Shown in pieces: positions 1 to 10,400 of a DNA stretch of 64,000 nt. Below the pieces are notes generated by a model, which was not told the origin of the DNA, made no database searches, and saw only the letters and a list, made by a program, of their open reading frames with translations. Location of the stretch: the NCBI GenBank assembly GCA_039090855.1, contig CM077001.1, positions 120,654,922 to 120,718,921 on the forward strand, read 5' to 3'. The position numbers and the translations under genes are program-made. The stretch's first letter is position 1. Every line of letters starts with the position of its first letter. Source of the stretch: Macrothele yani (lineage: Eukaryota; Arthropoda; Arachnida; Araneae; Macrothelidae).

Positions 1-339
1 TTGTCATTATTGCTATAAAATCATAGTTAATTTTCAAAAGTTTCATTTGCATGTAAATAAATTAACTGGCGGTGAAATAAAGTTTTAAAATTGTACAACG
101 TAAACTTGCGAGCAAACGATATCAAGAATGTCTATTTCGTTTCCCAGTTTTAAATAATGCATGTGCTAAAAATTTTACAGAGCTGTTCATCAGAATATGC
201 TGATTCTTTTTGTGATAAAATATCTATATATAATTTAAATACGAAATTCAAATCGGAAGTAATTTTTTTGCATTAAAATACGCTTACTTGGGGGCATTTG
301 ATTTCTCTTAACCCAGAGGCGCTGTGATGTTTAAACCCG
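1..339. other. AT-rich sequence, nothing recognised
   Basis: No coding frame, tRNA-like box or repeat is recognisable before the first SINE. The stretch is AT-rich with scattered homopolymer runs. Confidence 0.5.
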
Positions 340-347
340 CCTCTGAC

Positions 348-556
348 TTTTTTTTTTTTTTTTTTTTTGTTTGAGGGTTTAACGACCAGCGTGAGCAACT
401 CAATAGGCTATATATAGGTAGTCGTCCGTCCCTAATTTAGGGCCACTGACTCCAGGGAAGGGAGAGAGCCAGTGCCGTAAGACAAACACAACATCCATGC
501 CTCACCGGGATTCGAACCCGGACCCATCGCTGAAATCACTGCGCCACCGGGGCGGT
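348..556 (-). mobile_element. tRNA-Leu-like SINE, copy 1
   Basis: Reads on the minus strand as tRNA-like head, constant body, then poly(A), seen here as a poly(T) run at 348-368. The head has A-box-like TGGCGCAGTG and B-box-like GGTTCGAATCC. The body holds TTACGGCACTGGCTC and ends in a TTAAAC segment before the A tail. The direct repeat CCTCTGAC lies at 340-347 and 557-564, a clean target duplication. The anticodon part of the head is shortened compared with the other copies. A long variable region and the AAGGCGC segment in better copies make the head look tRNA-Leu-like; the isotype is inferred. Confidence 0.93.
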
Positions 557-564
557 CCTCTGAC

Positions 565-2075
565 GTTGTTTCTTCATATTAAAAGGAAAAGCACGCTAAT
601 GCAATGTCTGTAGTTCGTCATTTTAAATTTAAAAGATGCTAAATTATTTCATAAAAGCAACATTTTTTGATTGATTTGTTTTCAAATCACTCAAATGCGT
701 AAATAAATGAATGGAAACAGATAGGTGCGACAGGCAGATATCTCAAACTAAAGAAATCACTAACGGTCAATATAAATGGAATTATGATAGGAAGAAGATC
801 CAAACATAGAATTATCCCCATGGAAAGAATTTGCTTTAAAAAAAAAAAAAAGATATTCATTGTATTTATTTTATTAATGAGAAATTCCAGGGATCACCTT
901 TATTTATTTATTTTCTTTTTATCGAACTACTTTTGTGTAAGAATTACTACTGAGATTCCCACATTTTAAAAACAATAATTACTACACACCCACAGAACTT
1001 TGAATAAATCGCACGCAGGCACTTCCTGACCACCTACCATCTACGTGTATGCGAATTGAAAAATAAAGTTTAATTTTATTTATGTTTCCCTTCGCTGCGT
1101 GAGAGTCGAGTGCGCGTTTAACCTCAACAACCGTCGCTTCTAACCCTTTCTTTCTTTCCGTGCTCATCGGAATGTCCGAAGCGCAGCTGTTCATCCACCT
1201 GCGTCAGTCACGCGCCGTTTCCTCCCCGCCGATGATGCACGCGCACCTCAGGTGACGTGCACGTGCACCTCTGGAAACAATGATACGGAACAATGCCTAT
1301 GCCGAACAATGTCTTCTTTCCCGCGGTCACAGTTACAGACCACGTGCGGTTTCTATTTTGGCGATTCATGCGTTTGCCTGGATCTACGGAAGCAGGAAGT
1401 GGCTATCCCCAACCGTCGAACCTCCGACCTTCACTCCCCCCTGTCCTTCCAGTGAACCTGACATCCCTCCATTCTTGCAGTGTTATTTCATCCCCCCCAC
1501 CACCTCTCCATCCATCTCCCCGCTCCCAAGCCCACAAACTCGTAATACAGATTACGATGGCGGTGTTTGGCCAGCACAGTCAGCGAGCTTGGCAGTCAAT
1601 TATCGCCTGTTTTTCGGATTATCTTGCGAGCGCTGCCGATTCCTTAATCAGTGGTCCGTGACATGGGAAAACGCTTTATCTTTTCCTCTATTTATCTGCC
1701 GCAGCGTAGAGGTTATTCCTATTTGATCTGTGATGTGTCCGAAACAAGGACGGCACAGGGCGGGGCCTATTAGGGCAATCGCCCCTCAAAGCGAAATTTT
1801 TACCCACAGGATGGCGAACTCACGTTTTATCCGGAGAACGGTACCACCGTCACGTCTCCATTATACATAGTCTTGCCAAAGGTGGCAGGTTCAGTAGTAT
1901 TTTAGTCTTCAACTCTTGATCACTGAAAGAGTAATTCGAACGATTTTTTTTTTTTCCTTTTGTTTGTTTGTTTCCTTTTTGGATTAGCTGCCTAATGATC
2001 ACTGTTACGAACATCGTAGCCACCAATATGTATCAATGAATGAAATACGGGATTACACCATCGCACAATACAAAT
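565..2075. other. Intergenic stretch with a GC-rich patch at about 1130-1730
   Basis: The first part is AT-rich and featureless. From about 1130 to 1730 the base composition becomes much richer in G+C, with many CpG dinucleotides and overlapping open frames of 67 to 148 codons in all three forward frames. None of the translations shows a known domain, and open frames in several frames at once are expected in GC-rich DNA. It could be an exon or promoter of a host gene, but I cannot support that. Confidence 0.3.
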
Positions 2076-2197
2076 TTGAAGATGTGAATCCGTTTATTGG
2101 TGATACGTGGATGTTAAGTCAGATAATATCCGAAAACTTGAAAATTTCGTCGTCCGCTATCCGGGAGACGCGGGTTCGATTCCCGGATAGCGCCTGA
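2076..2197. repeat. Half of a tRNA-like foldback element
   Basis: Positions 2076-2155 are the reverse complement of 5870-5955, with shared words such as AATCCGTTTATTGGT and GATGTTAAGTCAGATAATAT. They are followed by a tRNA 3'-half-like segment with B-box GGGTTCGATTCCC. The segment 2155-2192 can itself form a 12 bp stem (CGCTATCCGGGA with TCCCGGATAGCG). It is therefore one arm of the family seen complete at 25325-25880, with the other arm missing. Confidence 0.6.
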
Positions 2198-5116
2198 GTA
2201 CAGTGTTTATTTCAGGCATACATCCGGGGGGCGAAGCCCTCCCGGAAACGACCATTGGCCCCCCGGAGACATTTTAGGTTACCGAACCAAATTTTAATAA
2301 ATTCATGCTATGATGAAAGATAAAATTTCATTTCTTTTTATGCTACAAATATTTCTCCAATTATATTTTATTCAATATTTGTTCAAATGGTACTAGTTAT
2401 AGTTTATTTTATTAAAAAGTGTATTACGACGCATGATATTCTTCAAAATATAGTAAGTAGATGTTACAGTGGACACAATGTTACAGTGGACACCCCCCCC
2501 CCCCATCCTAAAACCTGAAGAAAACTCTAAAATTTGTCCGCCATGTCGCGTATGGTATGAGGTAGCTAGGAATCACAGTTCGGCAGGCTCACATGTTCTT
2601 TTACAGTTCAGTTTTTTTTATTTATTTCTCATTTACGTTGTTTTTTCTTTCGGATGTTCTCTAAATTAATTAACAAAATTGCGGGATAATTGGGAAGTCG
2701 CTCCAATGCTCTTGAAGGCAAGAAACGCAATATTTTTGCCATTTTGAATTATTTCTACCTGTGGGAAAAGGTAGCACTCAATGGTTGCTCTGGAAATTGA
2801 TAAGAGCAAAGCGATAGGCCCAGAAGAGGACTTCTAGATTTCTTGAGGAGGGGCCGATGTTACGACCCACCCCCGCCATTAATTTAGTAATTAATGGGCG
2901 TGGTTGATGTGTGAAATTAATTAAGTATTAATTGTTCGAGGCTTGATTGGAGTTTAAAAGTGTAAACAGCAGATAAAGTTTTATCTGGGGGTTTGGAAAG
3001 AAAAGAGGCGAAGAATTCTCTCTCTGGCTGGGTGGTCTCAGAATAGCTCTGTTAGGTCATAAATATCAGGGCGCAGCTGACGGGCAGCCTATGCAACACG
3101 GAAAGGGAAAGAGGAATACGTATCGAATGAGCCACTTGAGTAGGAATGAATGAAGATAGGGGACGAAAGGTTTAGCGAATAATCGTAAATTCGTCGATTG
3201 TTTGGGGCATTTTCGAGAACAATTGCTCTCTGTGTGGTCCGTAAAGAAAAATAAGAGTTCGCACTTGGCATGAAAATAAGGAAGAAAGTTTAGTTGTCTG
3301 TGCGCTCTCCGATGTGAAAGGCTGGATGCCTTGGATCTGCAAAAAATGAATTGGGAAAAATGAAGCAGCAAACCTCCCCGCATTTGGTCAGAAATGGAGA
3401 CAACTCGAGGCAGCTGGAGATGCCAGTTTGCCATAAAGACAGCAGAATGCCTAAATCCGCAGGATAAAGCAGAAATTTCTAGGCTGGAGCGTAATGGAAC
3501 TCAGCGACTGTTTGGCCTAATGAAAGCCAAGTTACAGGGGAATTAAGAAGTCTGCGAGTGGACAGTGGTCATTCCAATGAGAAGCGAAGCCAAGCAAAAG
3601 TCGGGTTCGGATGCCAACCACTGCAGTGTGGAATCGTCACCCCCATTCATCCCCTACTGTGGAGGAAGTGAAGAGATGCGCTTGTCTTACGGGGCGAAGC
3701 GAGGCCCCATGTGTGCGTGTGTGTGGTCGCGTAAGCAGCGAAGCCACTACGTGTAAGTGCGACGGGATAAAAACATGTCGAAAGAAAAATATGAGCGTAA
3801 GAGCGGTGGCTTCGATACCTAACAAATATACAGGTGAAATGTTGAGTTGCCGATATACGCTTAAGGTAAAAGCACGTCTGATTTCGCTCGGCCGAGAAAA
3901 TTAATCTTGGAAACCGCAACATCAGATGTGAGAGGGCCTATTTTGCTTAACGGCCACCTTCAAATCGTCACGAGAATAGATCAGTGTGCACTCTAATCAT
4001 TGCAACAAAGTGCGGCGTGATATTACCATTTTTAATTGTGTGCTTCATTTACATCAAGCGTCAAAGTGAAGTGTTGAATCATCGGTGCTGCCACATGGTG
4101 CAAGTGTCTGTGTGCGTGTTTTTTTTGTCGAGTGATATTATGTGATGCACAACGGATTTGCACAGCAAAGTCACGAAACTGTAAGTAGATGAATATTTCC
4201 TCTTTCTTTCTTCGCACATCTGCGAACTTGTGCCATCCCGACACCCAAAGCTGCATGGACATAGATGCAGTAATGCTGAGTGACTGAACCTCAGAGGAAA
4301 TACCTGCACATACAGATTTCAATTTCTTACAGGGCCCATTTCCTGATTACTTTTTTACATGAATAAGGGAGAGGGTGTGGCCACAAATTCCGCTGGGCGG
4401 GACAGTTTCTTTTAACTTTGGTTCAGGACCAACGTCAGCGGGGCAGGGTTCTGCATGTGCATGCTTATTAGATTTAGTTAATTAACTTTGGCAGTATTTC
4501 GCACCTATAATCTTATACCGCAAATTAACGTGCTTGTGTATTTTGTGTCGCGAGTATTTTTAATGTGATCGTTTGCATATAATTTTTTTCATTCTCTAAG
4601 CAATTGTATATGAATATCACCTGCAGCTCTATTTAGTGTGTAAACGAGTAGTATCTCTTGTTCAGATAGTCCGGTGGAGACTCAGTCGGCTGCGTTATCC
4701 GACAGTAAAGTGTGACACCGTATGCTGCCCACATATGAGGGGCAATTGTCTATGCGCCTAGAGAGCGCCGGATCTGTTTAAATCTCGCAGAACGTTATTA
4801 AATGTTGTGTTGTGTATTTGAGAATCATGTGTTATTTGCGAAAGTGAGTGTTGTACTGACTGGTTGGGGATTGAATGTACCGGAGTAAGATCCGGACCAC
4901 TACACTCAGTCACGAATTGGTGATTGCGGGTGAACCTCATCACAACTCTGATCCCAAAGTATCATTTTTTTTAGATTATTTTATTTTTTATTTGTTGTTG
5001 TTATTTTGTTCACAAGGTGGATTCACCCAAGCCTGTTATGCTTCGGGTCATTCTTCAACTTTTCATTTTTTATGTTCTGGTGTGAATCTTTGAGTGCAGC
5101 AGTGCACCTGAGATTC
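2198..5116. other. Unassigned sequence, possibly part of an old LTR element
   Basis: No convincing coding frame. TGTTACGACC near 2860 looks like an LTR start, and the stretch ends at 5117 in a sequence that looks like an LTR end plus primer binding site. A G run and polypyrimidine tracts are present. Short open frames near 3070-3920 show no known domain. The LTR reading is tentative because no second LTR is visible. Confidence 0.25.
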
Positions 5117-5135
5117 TCACCTGGTGCCGCGGCCA
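5117..5135 (+). other. Possible LTR end and primer binding site
   Basis: The 19 bases TCACCTGGTGCCGCGGCCA occur here and again at 14486-14504. Both copies follow a long T-rich stretch. The layout (TCA, two bases, then TGG) is what an LTR 3' end followed by a tRNA primer binding site would show. This is inference from motif and position only; no gag or pol frame follows either copy. Confidence 0.35.
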
Positions 5136-5561
5136 ACTAAATTGTACTTCAGGTCTCAAGCACCGTTACCGGCAGACTCGGCAGGAACACTGCTAGTGCC
5201 GTGTAACATAGACTAATCATACCTAATTGTCTAGGAATCGTGAATCAGGGTCAAGAGTGCGTTGAAAGCATTTTTTTAATAGGTAAAAATTTATAATTAC
5301 TATATCAGGGATGTATATAGAATTTTTCTTCGGGGGGGCGAAAAAAGAAAGTTTTTGAAATCTACCATCTGGAACAAAATTAAAGTTAATGAAAAATTGA
5401 AGAAACATTAAAGATTTTTTCCTAATGTAAGTTGATACATTTTTATCAAATTCAGTTTTTCTAATGTAAGTCGCATTTTAACCAAAAAACAAAGAAAATT
5501 AAAAAAATTCCGGTGGGGGAGGGGGTAAAGTCCCCTCTAAACGCGCTCCTGTGCTAAATAT

Positions 5562-5621
5562 ATAGTAATTACTTCTATATAGTAAATATATATATATTTA
5601 CTATATAGAAGTAATTACTAT
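5562..5621. repeat. Perfect AT palindrome
   Basis: The 27-base arms at 5562-5588 and 5595-5621 are exact reverse complements around a 6-base TA spacer. It can form a cruciform or hairpin. It lies in AT dinucleotide-rich DNA and has no associated frame. Confidence 0.9.
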
Positions 5622-5690
5622 TATATATATATAGCAAATGGAAAACTTGCCCCCTCTAAGTTTCCATCCCCCCCCCCCGGCCAAAAAGTC

Positions 5691-5955
5691 CTGAAAGATA
5701 CACTGCCCGAGTATGCTAACCACTTCACCACCCAGAACAACCAAGTTTCAAGTTTCCGTATTTTTAAATGAATCGAAAACTTGAAACTTGGTCGTTCTGG
5801 GTGGTGTAGTGGTTTGCATACTCGGGCGCTATCCGGAAGACGCGGGTTCGATTTCCGCTCTAGAACGACGAAATTTTCTTGGATATTATCTGACTTAACA
5901 TCCATGTCAGATTTATACCAATAAACGGATTCACGTTTTCCGAATTTGTATTGTC
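5691..5955. repeat. tRNA-like foldback element, left arm truncated
   Basis: The minus-strand segment 5703-5755 (starting GCCCGAGTATGCTAACCAC) and the plus-strand segment 5777-5827 form an inverted repeat. The right arm continues as a full tRNA-like sequence: A-box-like GGTGTAGTGG at about 5801 and B-box GGGTTCGATT at about 5845. It then runs into the outer arm that is also found inverted at 2076-2155. The left copy stops at the anticodon region, so one arm is truncated. Confidence 0.7.
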
Positions 5956-5956
5956 C

Positions 5957-6283
5957 AATACCCAGCAAAAACAGTCTTGCTGGCCCAGCACTATGTTGCC
6001 GCTGCCGAACAGTCAATAAAATGTCCGGGCGGCCAACAGAAGGGCCAGCAGTTCAGGCCAACAGCTGGCCAGCAGTTGGCACCCCATCAGTTGTCATATG
6101 CCACAATAGGGCCATCAGTGGTCCATCACAGGCAGTAGCTGCCACAAGTGGCCCTGCAAGCAGGTGCCAGAAATGATGGTTAGCCTAATGTGGTCCGCTA
6201 GTGTACCGTTAGTGGCAGCCGGCAACCACGGGACGTAACTGGTGGCTTGCCGAATCTTGTCCGCCAATTTCCCAGTAGTAGCC

Positions 6284-6310
<27 letters not shown>
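5957..6310 (+). mobile_element. Partial copy of the CCCAGCAAAAACAG family
   Basis: It starts with CCCAGCAAAAACAGTCTTGC and follows the beginning of the longer copy at 6783 for about 330 bases. It ends in an ATA trinucleotide run at about 6283-6313, after which the ~150 bp satellite begins. No protein is encoded. The subterminal part is dense in TGGCC and CCAGCA words. Confidence 0.75.
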
Positions 6311-6318
<8 letters not shown>

Positions 6319-6782
6319 GGAAAGATGTGTGGATAATGGCTGTGGAATAAATCTCGCTCCTGTGTTCTGACCTTTGACCCCATTTCGATGATATTCAACA
6401 GAACCGGTTCATTATACCTCCGGAACAACATGATAAAGTCTTGTTGCAATAGAAGCAGTTTTACGCAAGTTACGAGAATAATGGCTGTGGAATAAATCTG
6501 GCTTTTGTGCAATGACCTTTGACCCCATTTCGTTGATATTCAACAGAACCGGTTCACTATACCTCCGGAACAACATGATAAAGTTTTGTCGCAAGCATTT
6601 TAGGTAAGTTATGATGCAGAAGGGCAATGGAATGGATTCCACTCCAGTGTCCTGACCTTTGACCCCATTTCGCTCATTTTCAAGAGGGTTCGTCCCCAGT
6701 GGCTCCCTACCACATACTAAAATTTCATCGAAATCGAACCATTTTTACGCAAGTTATGACGCATAAGGGCAATGGAATATAT

Positions 6783-8598
6783 CCCAGCAAAAACAGTCTT
6801 GCTGGCCCAGCACTATGTTGCCGCTGCCGAACCGTCAATAAAATGTCCCGGCGGCCAACAGAAGGACCAGCAGTTCAGGCCAACAGTTAGCACCCATCAG
6901 TTGTCATATGCCACAACAGGGCCATCAGTGGTCCATCACAGGCAGTAGTTGCCACAAGTGGCCCTTCAGTGGCCCTGCAAGCACGTGCCAGAAATGATGG
7001 CTAGCCTAATGTGGTCCGCTAGTGGGCTGTTAGTGGCAGCCAGCAACCACGTGACGTAACTGGTGGCTTGCCGAATCTTGTCCGCCAATTTCCCAGTTGT
7101 AGCCATAATAATAATAAAAAAAAAAAAGCAAGGGTAACCGCAGTTTCCCAAAGCGACAATTCTTTTTTTCTACTCTTACGAAGCTCGTGAATTAACGCAC
7201 AGCGCTGGTGAAATTTTCTCAACAGACCGGAAAAACGCCGTTTTTTTGATTGGAGGTTTAACGACCACCGTGAGCAACTCAATGGGCTATAAGCAGTCGC
7301 CCGTCCCTAATTGAGGGTCACTGGTTCCAGGGAAGGGAGAGAGCCAGTGCCGTAAGACAAACACAACATCCATGCCTCACCGGGATTCGAACCCGGACCC
7401 CTTCGGACGAATGATCAGAGGCCAACGCCTTAGACCACTGCGCCACCGGGGCGGCAAAACGCCGTTTGCATCTGACTAGAGTTGATCATGGGCCGTTTGC
7501 GTGGAAGCCGCGCTCGATACTGACCGGCCTAATTCACTACGCTCGGATACGTGCTGGAAGCTATCTGTTTGGTATGCAATTTGTAATCGAATGCTTCCCT
7601 CTTTCATTTTACAATATTGAGAGGTATTTTTCATAAAAGTCAGTTTCATATAATTGATAAATTAATTTTTTCAACGTAACGATATTTTTTTTTTTTTTTT
7701 ACGTTAAGGGAACTTCACTCATTTTCAAGGCGTGTACATACTTAGAGTCGCTTTCCAAAGTTTTGTACTATCCTTGCCGTCTTGAAAAGAGATTGTTGAA
7801 TAAATATATATTACCCCGGGTTTATGTCGCATTCTGTTACATTTTTAACGTTGTGTCTTTCCTTTCCGTTGTCCGAAGCTACATTTGTTTTAAAGAGTAA
7901 AAGATATTTTATTTTACTTCTCGTTATTTTTAGAAGCGAATTCCTACCAGTCTTGTGTATTCAACCCATGGATGAACACACCACATATAGCGTTGCTTTT
8001 TTTTCCTTCAAATAATTAATAAATTTTGTACGCGTATAATTCTTTTTTTTTCCAACAAACGCTGTTTTAATGGTTTTCCAGGATATGTGTTTCAAGCGGT
8101 TTCAAATTTTTTCTTGTTATTCATCCACTCCATTCCATGAATTGTTATTTATGGGAATGGAGTGGGTGTATTTCATGGCTGTAATCTAGTATTTCACGGC
8201 TTAATCTGATATCTTCGTCGACGTAAAATTTCATTAGGAAATTAATTCGCCTCTCCACATATGGATTTTTTTCTTAACATCCACTAAAATAACACGATGG
8301 TGATAGCGTCGTCTTCAACTAACTGGTACCATAAGAGGTGTTGCTTCTGCGCATGCGCAGTCGCGATGCTTCCACCAGCTGTTGGGGGTTGCATTGGTTG
8401 CCAGCAACGGGCCACTAGTGGCACTTGCTTGGAGGCCCACAATTCACGGCGATGCTGCAGGGCCATCAATGGCTCGCCAACTGATAGCGCTGCCACCAAC
8501 GGACCACTACCGGGCCGTGAGCGGCAGATTTCAGCCAGCAGTGACCCATCACTGCCAGCTGGTGGCCAGCAGTTTCCCAGCACTTGTGTTTTACTGGG
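6783..8598 (+). mobile_element. Non-coding element with CCCAGCAAAAACAG ends
   Basis: The left end is CCCAGCAAAAACAG and the right end, reverse-complemented, is CCCAGTAAAACACAAG. Both are followed inward by TGGCC/CCAGCA-rich subterminal segments, so the ends form a long imperfect inverted repeat. The element interrupts a satellite unit, and joining the flanks restores the usual ATCCCGCTC context. No transposase frame is present. Two copies lie in the opposite orientation at 28826-30003 and 30232-31402. Poly(T) tracts and a GGAATGGAGTGG inverted repeat at about 8124-8168 lie inside. It behaves like a non-autonomous DNA transposon; the superfamily is not clear. A SINE is nested at 7241-7455. Confidence 0.7.
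7241..7455 (-). mobile_element. tRNA-Leu-like SINE, copy 2
   Basis: A full copy of the same SINE, nested in the element at 6783-8598. The target duplication AAAACGCCG lies at 7232-7240 and 7456-7464. The long-variable-arm tRNA head and the constant body are both intact. Confidence 0.95.
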
Positions 8599-9540
8599 AT
8601 CCCGCTCTTATGCCTACCTGACCTTTGACCCCATTTCGCCGATTTTCAATAGGGTTCGTGCCCAGGTGATTCCCTACCACATACTAAAATGTCGTCGAAA
8701 TCGAACCATATGTACGCATGTTATGACGCATAAAGGCAATGGAATGGATCCCGCTTTTACATCCTGACCTTTGACCCCATTTCGCCCATTTTCTATAGGG
8801 TTCGTCCCCATGTGGTTCCTTACCACATACTAAAATTTCATCAGAATCGAACCATTTTTACGCAAGTTATGACGCATAAGGGCAATGGAATAAATCCCGC
8901 TCTTATGCCCTGCCTGACCCTTGACCTCATTTCGCCCATTTTCAATAGGGTTTATCCCCAGGTGGTTTCCTATCACATACTAGAATTTCATCGAAATCGA
9001 ACGATTTTTACGCAAGTTATGACGCATAAAGGCAATGAAATAGATCCAGCTCCTATGTCCTGACCTTTGACCCAATTCCGCCCATTTTCAATAGAGTTCG
9101 TGGCCAGGTGGTTTCCTACCACATACTAGAATTTCATCGAAATCGAACCATTTTTACGCAAGTTATGACGCATAAAGGCAATGGAATGGATCCAGCTCCT
9201 ATGTCCTGACCTTTGACCCAATTTCACCCATTTTCAATAGGGGTCGTCCCGAGGTGGTTCCTTACCACATACTAAAATTTCATCGAAATCGAAATTTTTC
9301 ACGCTAGTTATGACGCATAAGAGCAATGGAATGGATCCCGCTCCTATGTCCTGACCTTTGACCCTGCTTCGCCCATTTTCAGTAGGGTTCGTCCCGAGGT
9401 GGTCTCCTACCACATACTAAAATTTCATCAAATTCGAACCATTTTCACGTGAGTTATCGTGCGGACGGGCGGACGGACAGACGGACGGACAAAGCTGGAG
9501 CATATACGCTTCTTCAACCTACGGTTGAAAAGCGTAAAAA

Positions 9541-9894
9541 ATGTCGCTAAATCATTCAAGCAACAATACCGTTTTTCTCATTGATTTTTTTTCTTTTCAG
9601 TTTTAGATGTCATGAAGTGAATTTGTTTATGTCATGAAATCAACTTACTAAAGACTAAACTTTAGTCTTTATAAAGTTTAGTTTCGCATTTATTTTAGAT
9701 GTGTTTAAATATCTTTAAATATTTTTTTTTACAGACCATATAAAATTAGTCAGACCTTGACAAAAAATTTACAATATGTGCATTGGTTGATTTTCGGTTT
9801 ATCATTTTTTTTTTTTTTTCAATCTGGCCCCCCGAGCTTTAGCCAATTTCCCATTTGGCCCTTCTCTCCAAAAGTTTGGTAACCACTGCATCAG
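9541..9894. other. AT-rich spacer
   Basis: No coding frame or repeat is recognised. Several T runs are present. Confidence 0.4.
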
Positions 9895-10400
9895 AAGAAT
9901 GGAACTATTTTCCAGGTCTGCTCTTCACCACAAATTTCTTGAACGAAATGTTGTGCCACTTTCAAAAACTCTCTTCTCATCCATTAGAAGCATGGAACTC
10001 TTTTCCAAGTCTTTTTCTTCACCACAAATTTCTTGAACGAAATGTTGTGCCACTTTCAAAAACTCTCTTCTCATCCATTAGAAGCATGGAACTCTTTTCC
10101 AAGTCTGTTTCTTCACCACAAATTTCTTGAACGAAATGTTGTGCCACTTTCAAAAACTCTCTTCTCATCCATTAGAAGCATGGAACTCTTTTCCAAGTCT
10201 GTTTTGTTCACCACAAATTTCTTGAAAGAAATGCTGTGCCTCTTTCAAAAATATCTTGCCATTCATTAGAAGCATGGAACTCTTTCCCAAGTCTGCCTCT
10301 TAACCACAAATACCTTGAACGAAATGTTGTGCCTCTTTCCGAAAATACTCTAATCATCCTTTTGAGGCATGGAACTCTTTTCCAAGTTTTTTTAGGTACA
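9895..10400. repeat. 93 bp tandem array
   Basis: About five and a half copies of a unit containing GAACGAAATGTTGTGCC and TTAGAAGCATGGAACTC. Unit starts fall near 9900, 9987, 10087, 10180, 10275 and 10370. Ninety-three is a multiple of three, so a frame without stops runs through most of the array. The resulting repetitive peptide has no known domain and I do not call it a gene. Later units are more diverged. Confidence 0.85.

Larger units (their letters stand above)
6330..9540 (+). repeat. Satellite of ~150 bp units, split by a transposon
   Basis: Units carry GACCTTTGACCCC, then ACCACATACTAAAATTTCAT, then TTACGCAAGTTATGACGC. The GACCTTTGACC word or a variant recurs near 6369, 6511, 6655, 8623, 8768, 8926, 9061, 9211 and 9356. 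The array is interrupted at 6783-8598 by an unrelated element. The last unit ends in GGACGG-type repeats and a near-perfect hairpin (ACGCTTCTTCAACC with GGTTGAAAAGCGT) at about 9507-9535. A fragment of the same repeat lies at 33909-34010, next to a SINE. Confidence 0.85.

Noticed and set aside
2142..2193. A complete tRNA gene
   Set aside because: Only the 3' half with the B-box is present; the 5' half is replaced by the foldback arm.
3066..3434. A host gene of 122 codons
   Set aside because: No domain, no supporting context, and overlapping frames of similar length on the same strand.
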